From NCBI GenBank assembly GCA_934047225.1, contig OW203985.1, positions 11,239,501 to 11,303,500 of the forward strand: a DNA stretch of 64,000 bases, read 5' to 3'. The DNA is from Ypsolopha sequella (Eukaryota; Arthropoda; Insecta; Lepidoptera; Ypsolophidae). The notes beneath the pieces were generated by a model. That model did not search any database. It saw nothing but the letters and a program-made list of their open reading frames with translations, and was not told the DNA's origin. Below, in pieces: positions 42,840 through 51,750 of this stretch. Within the stretch, counting starts at the first letter, position 1. Each line of letters starts with the position of its first letter. The position numbers and the translations under genes were made by a program.

Positions 42840-43089
42840 GCAGAGTTGCCACTTTACCATTGCCAGATGTGATTTCTCAAGTTTCCCCAGATTCAAAATA
42901 ATGTTTTTCCCAAAATGATACGTTTTTTAGAAAAAAAAAAACAACTTGATTTGGCGGAATTAACAAAGATGAAAACAAAAAGAAGTGCAAACAAACCTTA
43001 AAATTATGTCCTAAATTTTATTTAGATAGATAAAACAATGTAGTGTTTATCGAGTAATCTTAATTCCCGCTTGAAACAATAATAAAATA
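42840..43089. other. Old hAT-like terminus beside the retrotransposon
   Basis: With the retrotransposon removed, the site reads CTATGCAGAGTTGCCACTTT. CAGAGTTGCCA resembles a hAT-type end, and a related end CAGCGTTGCCAGA occurs inverted at about 44950-44962. A 12-mer GCAGAGTTGCCA also occurs at about 47684. No target duplication was found, so the extent of the element is not established. Confidence 0.4.
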
Positions 43090-43212
43090 GTAGTTTATGT
43101 TACTAGGGCGAAAAGGAATAAATTACGAGGACGATTTAAAACACGAGCGTAGCGAGTGTTTTAAACGTAACCGAGTAATTTATTGCTTTTACGCCCGTGT
43201 ATCATACTACGT
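43090..43212. repeat. Palindromic repeat with about 55-bp arms
   Basis: Arms built from GGGCGAAAAGGAATAAATTA and its approximate complement meet around ACACGAGCGTAGCGAGTGTT. The GAGCGTAGCGAG centre is a recurrent low-complexity motif in the window. MITE-like. Confidence 0.5.
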
Positions 43213-43580
43213 TTTTCAATGCATAGTGTGAGGAAATGACAATAAATATAATCTTGTGAACTTTAAATTATAATTGGCTCAAAAGGACTGTATCCAGAGC
43301 CGTTAAACAGTGGAAAAAAAAAGTATAACATCTATGGTACACAGGAAAGGCTGCAGGTTAGCCAACCATTATAAATAAATTAAAAAAATAATAATAATAA
43401 AGCCCTAAGGCAAAATAATCGACTTTTTGTTCGGTTTTGATGCATAAAAAGTTGGCCTTTACGAGCACATGCATTGAAAAGAAATTTAACATGTTTCAGA
43501 TCTAAATTAAAGGACACACTAACCCTCATCCTAAATTCTGGTAATAAAATGGCTTTATCAAAAGAACGCTTTATGGTTAA

Positions 43581-44033
43581 ATTCCCACAGCTTAATTTCT
43601 ATAAGATTTTTTTTTCTTTCACAGAGTATAAATGCTATTTTTGGACATTGTTTTCATTATTTTGGTTTACAAATAACCATTATATTTTTATGATTTTTTA
43701 AGGAATTGGCCGATATGTCGTCACTTGAGAATTTTGAACATTATACTGATTGTGATGTGTGATTGCTTATAAAAAAAAGTGGTCTGTCTCTGTCAGTCGT
43801 AACTGATCTGTCATCCACTTGTCAAATTAGTCGCAAGTAAATTATTATAAATTGATTTTGATAGGAAAGGAAACAGGTATAAACAGCCATTTCTCAAGTG
43901 ACGTCACACGAAGGCAAACGGAAGTTGCAGCTTTTTCGCAAAAATATTTTTAAAATATTTTTATTTTAAAATACGGCTTATTAAACCAAAATCTCGAAGT
44001 GGTTTTCGAATTAACACACCTTAACATAAAAAT
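43581..44033 (-). repeat. 480-bp dispersed repeat, copy D
   Basis: Inverted relative to copies A-C; read on the minus strand it runs from TTAATTCGAAAACCACTTCG through TGTGACGTCACTTGAG to GCTGTGGGAAT. It keeps the TGACGTCA palindrome. Confidence 0.65.
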
Positions 44034-44625
44034 AATAAGATTGACAAAGTTAAGAACTCACCAGAAAACTGAAGTTCTGCTTCCCAAGCCGGTCTATAAC
44101 GTCTAGGTAGTTATTTAATTGTATTTTAGATTTTACTAAAAACTGCTCTTGAGGTCTACTTGACTGACTGACCCAGTGACCAATCTTTTTTTGTTTGTGC
44201 GTGGCTTTTATGGCACTGGAATAAAGTATTTTAGACAGCACCTTAAATTTTTAAATGCGTTTCATTGATTTCAGCCATTCGAATAGGTATATAAACTTAT
44301 TGCCTTGGTTATATACAGGACCTTTTTCTTTTGAGATTATGGGAATTCTGAGCACGTGTATTTTTTATAAATGATCACTCATTTATCATTAATCAGAAAA
44401 ATAACAAACAAGTGCCGAGAGAGGAATCATTATTTTTGAATAATTTGTTTTTCGTTACAAGTCTGAAAGTTTGAAGAATATTTTAAGAACCTTCGTAACT
44501 CGGAGACCATTTATTTTCGACCCCTAGTTGATAGGGCTTAATCTGTTGGAAATGATCTCCAGTATAACTCCTTTGAAGGAATAGGTCGAATTTCAGAGCA
44601 TCCTGTATAATACATTAGTATATTA
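44034..44625. other. No gene recognised
   Basis: AT-rich. The minus ORF 44050-44241 is unconvincing. Confidence 0.4.
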
Positions 44626-44742
44626 CGATACGAGAGCGATGAAACGTTTTCTGACGAGTGTGAGTTTGCGGCACGAGCCGAAGGCGAGTGCTGCAATCAC
44701 ACGAGTCGAGAAAAAGTTTCTCGCACGAGTTTCGTATACTTT
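44626..44742. repeat. Imperfect palindrome with CGAGTG motifs
   Basis: TACGATACGAGAGCGATGAA...CGAGTGTGA mirrors TCACACGAGTCGAG...CGAGTTTCGTA. A separate perfect 11-bp-arm hairpin CTTTACGCACG/CGTGCGTAAAG follows at about 44772-44798. Confidence 0.5.
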
Positions 44743-44960
44743 TCTATAGCACAACTGCGGAAAATGCCGACTTTACGCACGCGCAACGTGCGTAAAGCGG
44801 TCATTTTACGCACAGTGTGCTATAAAGATATTTATTTATAGGTAACCCCAAATTTCCCCAACGTCAAATTTTTTTCCCCAAAGATATAATTTCCCCAAAC
44901 TTTCCCCAAATTCTAATTTTTTTCCAAAAATTGCGGAATAATAACGAAATCTGGCAACGC

Positions 44961-45206
44961 TGGCCATAAACCTAGCATCTTCTAACTCACAACAAAGTCT
45001 GTCTGCCAGTTGTCGCGCCTTTCTGTAGTATGATCGTAACGCCTTGAGTTCTACTACAGAATGAACACGGGCAACAAAGTATAAATATAATAAGATAGAA
45101 AGGATGAGTCGACCGTGCGTGACTAAATGTCTATTTCGTCTTTATCTTGTACATAGCATGGGTCTGTACGACATGTACCCTAACGGTCGACTATTGCTCC
45201 GGTTTG
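44961..45206. other. No gene recognised
   Basis: Spacer between the hAT-like end and the 136-bp tandem duplication. Confidence 0.35.
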
Positions 45207-45465
45207 TAGGCTGGCTAGTGGACTGTCATAGCCCTACACTGTGCAGGGGTTGCCTGAGGGTCTCAGCATCGCGCTACCTCCCCCTATCGTGCACAGCAGC
45301 TGGGCTATCATCTCACTATGGCTGCCTAGGGACGTTTATAGGCTGGCTGGCTAGTGGACTGTCATAACCCTACACTGTGCAGGGGTTGTCTGAGGGTCTC
45401 AGCATCGCGCTACCTCCCCCTATCGTGCACAGCAGCTGGGTTATCATCTCACTATGGCTGCCCGT
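45207..45465. repeat. 136-bp tandem duplication
   Basis: Two head-to-tail copies of a GC-richer unit (CTGGCTAGTGGACTGTCATA ... CAGCAGCTGGGCTATCATC ... ACTATGGCTGCC) with a period of 136 bp and only a few differences. It explains the repetitive 87-codon ORF at 45104-45367, which is not a gene. Confidence 0.75.
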
Positions 45466-45639
45466 TCTATATCTCATGGATAGAAAAGCAACGGTCTAAC
45501 TTATATTAGTATGAACACTCACCAGAGTTGTAGGTAACCTTGTGCTCGCCTGTGCCTCACCTCGCACCGGAGGGCAGCAGTCCGCCATTACTCGCACCGC
45601 ATCGTGTCTCGCGCCATCTATACTTTTCAAAAGTGCCAA

Positions 45640-45683
45640 CCTCAGAATAAGGAATACAAATAGAAACCTGGCTAAAATAAGAA
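45640..45683. repeat. 43-bp inverted repeat, left member (partner at 47.6 kb)
   Basis: CCTCAGAATAAGGAATACAA to GGCTAAAATAA is repeated inverted at about 47611-47653 with a single mismatch. The two members bracket the THAP gene about 1.9 kb apart. Confidence 0.65.
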
Positions 45684-46068
45684 CTGGGCATGAGCCATTG
45701 TACTCATCTAACGTAAATTACTCCTGTGTACGAGTGAATGAAACGACGGACCGCACTTACTTTATATTTTTTCCTGGTGTGTCACTAGATTGAACCAAAC
45801 AAATGTCAGATGGATGTAATTTGGATGTATTTTAAAAATTATAATACCATCAAATTAAATATGTCTCATCATTGTATCGTTGTGTTGTAATATCGTTCGT
45901 AGCGTGCATCACATCTTAATTTGGTGGCATCGAAATGTCTAATGCATTTTGCGAAAGTTTACAGCTTCACCGAGAGAAATTAAATATTTTTGTGCTCTTC
46001 CTCTCAAAATTCGTGAAAGTGTGATTTATTATTGTTTGTGTTGATTGTTTTTTTAACATTGTAATAAA

Positions 46069-46863
46069 ATGTCTTGTGCGATTGAAGGCTGTAAATCGCA
46101 TACAGGAAGAAAAGAAAACAACAATGAAGCAATATCATTTCATCGGTGAGTTCTGATAGTTTTTATGTTAATAAGTTGCAGGATCATACCTAAAACTCAG
46201 TAACAATAATAGTAGTTCTTGTAAATTATACTCGTGTTCAATTCTACACCGATATTTTCCTGTTTTATATAGATTTTCTGCAGACTAGTAGAGGTTATGT
46301 TTTTTCGCATAGTGATGTACTAAAGTCCGTGTCGCAAACTATCGAACATTGGTTCCCGTGGCAGCCGTGCATAAAGGATGAAACCGCAGATTAATTGCAG
46401 CGCGAGTTAAAAGAAAAATAATGCCGAATAAATATTGCCATATCTTTTTGTTACAGATTTCCAAAAAGGGAAGAATTAAAAAGTGGATGGCTTAGACGAA
46501 TAATTAGACCCAATTGGCCAATTAAAAAAAGCAGTCATATTTGTTCGAAACACTTTACGCCGGATTCTTTTGGACCAAACGAAAATTTAACATGGAGACG
46601 GTTAAAAGCAGATGCTTTAGCGACGTTATATTTACCAGATACAGACACATTGGTAACCTTTAAATAATTATGTATAATTGCATTATCAATCTTGTTTGTA
46701 GGTACGTGCTTGTACTATACTATAGTATATTAACTCGATAATTTTTCAATTTCAGGCAAGAGAACCAGTACCTATGGATGTTTGTGGTGTAGAAAAGTGC
46801 ATACTTCTATGTTCGCAAATCGTTCTGAAAGGCCTGTTCAGAACTTGTACGTTACTTCCGTGA
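46069..46863 (+). CDS. Short THAP zinc-finger protein
   Basis: Three exons: 46069-46145, 46457-46652 and 46756-46863 (126 residues), with GT-AG introns in matching phase. The first two exons encode a complete THAP domain, a C2CH zinc-dependent DNA-binding module: MSCAIEGC (C3, C8), FHRFPKREEL, GWLRRI with its Trp, and SHICSKHFTPDSFGP carrying the C-x2-H pair. The end ADALATLYLP takes the place of the AVPTIF box. The third exon adds only 36 residues with several Cys and then TGA. Most THAP proteins are longer, so this may be a truncated gene, an isoform, or a domesticated fragment of a P-like transposase. A 43-bp inverted repeat pair lies outside it. It probably binds DNA in the nucleus; targets are unknown. 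Confidence 0.78.
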
Positions 46864-47600
46864 TCGACTTCACGAAGAAATTCCGCAGATCAAGACATTT
46901 TCGTACTTAGTGGTTGACAATAAAAGTACTTTGACAGGGTAGTTCTTTCGTGAAATGAATTTTGGGAATGCTTATTGACTTGAACTGTACATAATTTGAT
47001 TTCTTATTACAGGTTATAAGGTATTTTAATCGTTCATTATTTGTTATCAGTTATTATTCAAGATTAGTTGATGTTTATTTGATATAATGATAAAAAAAAT
47101 TAAATTACCTCTGTAGTAATTGCGCTGTCATCGCTCATCATTTTTTGTACTAGAAACAAGCACAATTTTGGACTTAACTTATGTACCTACTTGCCTACGA
47201 TATAGTAATTTGTTCTTAATAAAAAATATTATGCTAAAGAAAGATATCCTTTTATTAATTCCTTATTTACACAATATAACATGTGTCCCACTGGGGTAGA
47301 CAGAGACCACTTTGCTATTAATTCTCTTGGCCTCCTTCCAAAGCAAGAGGATGTCACCAGAAAGGTCGGTGCCTCCTGCATTCTCTTTTTTTTCACACTT
47401 TGATACGATATAATGTGTGGTAAGCAGATTGGTCGTGGTTCATTTCGATTTGGTTTATTTATCGTAGTCAAAAATCGACATTGTTACATCACTAGCAAAG
47501 CAACGAACTAGTGACAACCTACCTAATTAAGAAAAAACTAATACATATCCATCTCTCTCTAACGCACTAGAATGTCGTAAGAAAATCAAGGATAGGTGTT
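46864..47600. other. No gene recognised
   Basis: The 80-codon minus ORF at 47229-47471 contains an RPRELIAKWSLSTPVG segment that I cannot place; it may be repeat-derived. Otherwise AT-rich. Confidence 0.35.
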
Positions 47601-47610
47601 TTTCTCCGCG

Positions 47611-47653
47611 TATTATTTTAGCCAGGCTTCTATTTGTATTCCTTATTCTGAGG
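47611..47653. repeat. 43-bp inverted repeat, right member
   Basis: Inverted match of 45640-45683. See the left member. Confidence 0.65.
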
Positions 47654-47723
47654 TGCCAACATAACGGTTATGACAAGCGGAAAGCAGAGTTGCCAATCAA
47701 AATAATGTCATGATATGTTACAC

Positions 47724-47756
47724 CATAGCCGTCTAAATGGAGACGGCTATGGTTAC
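47724..47756. repeat. Perfect 13-bp-arm hairpin
   Basis: ACCATAGCCGTCT, loop AAATGG, AGACGGCTATGGT. It lies just before the dispersed repeat shared with 11.2 kb. Confidence 0.7.
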
Positions 47757-47814
47757 ACTCACCAATGGGTCGGATAGCGACTCGCGTACGACGCGACACC
47801 AGTATCAGTGGCAA

Positions 47815-48395
47815 AATAGCAAATCGACCGTTTAAGGCGATATGTAAAAGTTTTAGCGTCCCTGTTACTCCATATGCGAAAAAACCTTCAGTGCGAGATG
47901 GACGGTTTCGTGGTAAAGTAGCAAAAAGTCGGTTTTTTATTAATATAAAATGTACTAAAAATGCTATCAAAATTTCGTTTAACCAGGCCTTAGATACTGT
48001 TAAAACCCATCTAATAAAATATAATTGCAGTCCATATGTCATTCTAAATTGTCAAACCAGGAGAATTGGTGTCGATAAAGACCTCATTTCAATAAATATT
48101 TCTATCGAGCCGAAATTCTCCAATCGCGTTTCTGTCAGTTAATTATTTTTTAAAAATTATACATTATTTACCGAAGTAGATATAGAAGTTCTATTATAAT
48201 GATATTTAACTGATGCCGGGTCCAGGTCGGACCCGAAATATATCTTAAACTGTGTAATTTTATAATTATAAAGTATTTTATTTAATTATTGATTCGTATA
48301 AATAAAAATATATATAAAAAGCTTTTCAAAAGTGAATATATTTTATACCATATAGAAGTTCTGAAATTGTCGATGTTTTTTCCGTAGTGCCTTAA
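47815..48395 (+). repeat. Dispersed repeat, second copy of 11180-11750
   Basis: AAGGCGATATGTAAAAGTTT through ATTTCGTTTAACCAGGCC to TTCCGTAGTGCC matches the 11.2-11.75 kb copy, but without the 152-bp duplication. It is interrupted at 48193 by hairpin element copy 6. The overlapping 124/125-codon ORFs on opposite strands here are therefore repeat-derived. Confidence 0.65.
48180..48362 (+). mobile_element. Hairpin element copy 6 with exact 13-bp target duplication
   Basis: ATATAGAAGTTCT occurs at 48180-48192 and 48350-48362 around a 157-bp insert. The paralogous repeat at about 11.7 kb reads through without it. The insert begins ATTATAATGATATTTAA, then CTGATGCCG, stem GGGTCC, loop AGGTC, stem GGACCC, GAAATATATCTT, and about 110 bp of AT-rich sequence. 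No ORF. Confidence 0.82.
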
Positions 48396-49114
48396 GAGGA
48401 CCCTTTGCGCCTGGATTTCTCTTAAGATTCATACAAAAGGTAAAAACTGAATATAAAGTCAACAGCTTATTTTGTTCAAAAGTATTATCTAGAGACATCT
48501 AATTAAGTACGTCCCTATACAGCCCAAAAAGCAAACTTTTATGAAACACCATCATAATTAAATAGCTGTCAGGATATCGTGAATAAAGACTCGTTTTTAC
48601 GCAAAGTTTAGCAAGTTATACAATTTTTATCTTTAATGGCAATAAAAAACGAAAGAAAAACAGACATCTTTCATATAAAGAAGACTATCAGTCATACACT
48701 TTTCTATAAATAAACATTTATCGTTTCATGGAAAACAGTTTTACCTGAAATTTATCTCACAAGAGATATCTCAGAAACTAAGCATTTTGAAGGTTTCTTT
48801 GGAATAGTTATACAGCATCTTTATCTCAGACAAATAGGACAATAAACACAAAGTAAATTTTATCAAAAGATAAATAACCTATGTATCGCAAATGAATGTT
48901 AAAAGGATACTTGACTATCCCTAAAAAAAGTTTCGGATCACAGTGAAAGACACAAACAATTTCAATACAATCTGAAGTGCTAAACTTATTTCATGTGAAC
49001 TGTATCAAATCAATAGTAACACTCTAAGCTTTAAAATGACCTGCAACCAATGCTTTTTTTTTTCTTGTGCTGCCCTATGCTTTGGGCAATTCCCGGAATA
49101 GTATTATGATGTTA
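48396..49114. other. No gene recognised
   Basis: AT-rich spacer. Confidence 0.4.
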
Positions 49115-49230
49115 AGAGGCAGGTAGCCGCCAACGACCTTGAGTCGACTTCTGTTGGTACAAATATCGACAGAAACTATATCGAAATAACGTTTATATCA
49201 GCGGGCACTGCATCACGATGTCGCTGGGTC
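49115..49230 (+). repeat. Dispersed repeat with ATATCGACAGAAAC core, copy 2
   Basis: Contains GGTACAAATATCGACAGAAA and TCGAAATAACGTTTATATCA. Same family as 24960-25095 and 59855-59965. Confidence 0.55.
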
Positions 49231-50394
49231 TCCGGATAGTGCGAAATAGGACAAAATAATGCTTTTCACACGGACACGATGGATGAAAACAATTTCTATA
49301 AATTATTTTTATAAGCAATATTTTCCTTGTATTTTAGTGCAAGATCCGTTGAAATACCATTAGTGGGTTCAAAGAAATAACCAATTTTACTTAACTTTAG
49401 TCTAAAAACATTTTAATGCTGTTTCTTAAATGCGAGAATAATTTCCTTAAATAAAGTTGTTTTTTTTACCAGTTCTTCACTGGTATCAAGAAAGCGCACA
49501 TCTACATAGTCAATGAAGAAAAAGAAGAAGAAGGGAGAAGAAGAGATTGAGAAAGTGGGATTTTCATTTTAAAAGGGAGAAAATTTTGAAGTCATTTCAG
49601 AGAATGAAATGATCCATGGACTTTTCTGCTTACCTATTTCATTGACATGTGAGACCCAACATAAAGTAATAACAAAAATGACACCCAGGTTTTTGCAGTC
49701 TTGATAAATGCAATACCAGTCTCGCATGTTACCAGAGGGAATGTCCGTATCATTTAAACTAAAGCATTCAACATAAACCTACTGCCAAGCAGCATAGCCT
49801 GCGAACGTCACCTTGAGGAACACCAACAGTGCGCTCACACCACTCTGAAATGACATTTTCACAGCGTATGCACTGCTGGCGACAGCGAAGATAGGAATCA
49901 AACTATTATGGTACTAGAGGAGATATGTTTAGAGAGCCCAAGGGATCTAAAAAGGCCGACTTGGGTGAATCATAAAATGATTTGAAATTAGGATAGAGTC
50001 AGAGTTTTTTCACGTGTGCAAAAGAGATGGCATTAGAACAGAATCATAATGTGATTAATTTAAAACGGCCTTTATAGAGGCGAAGGACCCCCAGAAGTAT
50101 GTATGTATGTATGTATGGAAATACTATATTGCACAAAATAATTTACAATGCACAAAGGCGAACTTAATGCTAATTAGCATTCTCTGCCAATTAACCTTTG
50201 GTGATGTGGAAAGTGTTTAAGGGTAGTGCCAGATAAGTTGATTAATATAATCAATTCGACCAAGACATCATATTGTCATAGATCCTATATACATTAAATA
50301 TAATTAGCGTGAAGTAATTATTGTATATACATATATAATCTACTCACAAATACTATAATATACATATAAAGGTATCTACATATATTATACATAA
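49231..50394. other. No gene; (GTAT)n at 50.1 kb
   Basis: No gene is supported. A short GTAT microsatellite lies at 50098-50116, and AT-rich TATA strings at 50320-50390. Confidence 0.4.
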
Positions 50395-51750
50395 CAATAA
50401 TAATAATAATAAAAATTCTTTATTGCACAATAACAATGTATGTACACAGGCGAACTTAACGCTATAAAGCCTTTTCTTCCAGTTAACCAGTTAACAATAC
50501 ATAGGTAATTACGAGGAGGGGGATATGTGAAAATTACAAGTTTTATGACTGATTCTGTAGCTGTAGATAATGTTGATAGACTCTGGTTTTGAAGGTAGAG
50601 ATAGAGGGAGACTGGGATTGCTCACACTGTAAAAGAATTTGTGTACATATTGGTGCTGTGTTCGGGAAATCGGAGGAGCATAGCTCTGCTTGGTCGCTGA
50701 AGGTGGCCAAGGGATTCAATAGGGGCAAACCGGTCTCGAAGATAGGGATGAGAAAATGGGCTATTGAGAGCATTATAAAGAAGTGAGACGATGTGTCGAA
50801 TATTGAATCAGTTTAGCTGGAGACGAAATTGAGAAACATGATCGTATTTGCGCAATCCGAAGATGTATCTGATACAAAGATTTAGGAGACGATCTAACTT
50901 GTTTAAAAGTTCTTCTGTAACATCAGGATAACTCCCATCAGAGCAAAAGAAAATTGACTTATGTAACCTTGGCAGAGTATGGAAGAAATTTTTGCATGTG
51001 TTTTAGTGAGTGCATTGAGGCAAATATCTTCTTGCTGATTTGTGCAACCTGCAAGTTCCAGGACATATTATTAGAAATGTGAAGCCCCAAATTTTTGACA
51101 GATTTGCAGTATGTAAGTGGGGTACCATCGAAGCAGACTGGAGGTAAAGTGGAGATATCAGTTTTGTCAATCAGAGCTCTGCTACCAACGGATCATCACC
51201 TGCGTCTTAGATGGGTTTACAAGTAGGCCAAATTCCTCCGTACACTCACTGATCCGATCAAGATCGGAAGTGTGCTTGTCTATGGAATCCGGGAAGCCAT
51301 CCTGCTTACAGGACAGGTATAACTAAGGGTCATCAGCATACATATAATATGAACAAAAAAAGACCACGGAAACAAGAGTATTGATAAATAACAGAAAATA
51401 GTAGTGGGGAAAGTACACCTCCCTGTACACTGCTAAAGTCGAGCAGTGTTAAAACAGTAACTTGTTTCTTATAAATTGCAGACCGAATATCGTCTGAGAC
51501 CTTGAGTAAAGCAGTAATCGTGCTGTGCCCATAACAAAAACCGGATTGATAGGGATTAAGTAATTTGTTCTGGGATACGTAGTATGCCAGCTGATTCCAA
51601 GCTTGTTCTTGTGGAATCCCTACAGCTACAGCATCCGCAGCTGCTTCTTGAGGCTGCACGGCTGACTCTTCAACAGCTTCTTAATTCTGTTATCTTTTCC
51701 GTTCAGCACATCGAAAACAATTTTAACAAACCCCCATTTAGAGGTGGTGC
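50395..51750 (-). pseudogene. Decayed Jockey/CR1-like LINE (reverse transcriptase remnant)
   Basis: Read on the minus strand. 51600-51480 encodes LNPYQSGFCYGHSTITALLK and LLDFS, followed after a deletion by VQGGVLSPLLFS. The catalytic YADD is at 51341-51330, next to a stop. Further on come EEFGLLVNPSKTQVM, a thumb-like stretch with LDRLLNLCIRYIFGLRKYDH, and a C-terminal TFKTRVYQHYL. It ends with CAATAAAGAATTTTTATT and a (TAT)n tail at 50400. Several frameshifts and stops make it dead. The family assignment rests on motif order. Confidence 0.75.

Noticed and set aside
44840..44962. Right end of a 2.1-kb hAT element starting at 42840
   Set aside because: Ends CAGAGTTGCCA and CAGCGTTGCCA are similar, but no 8-bp target duplication was found and the interior is a patchwork of other repeats, so the element could not be established.
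45542..45793. 83-codon plus ORF upstream of the THAP gene
   Set aside because: It crosses the 43-bp inverted repeat and has no recognisable domain, and no splice join to the THAP exons was evident.
47668..48142. Overlapping 124- and 125-codon ORFs on opposite strands
   Set aside because: They lie in the dispersed repeat shared with 11.2 kb and depend on it for their length; no family resemblance.
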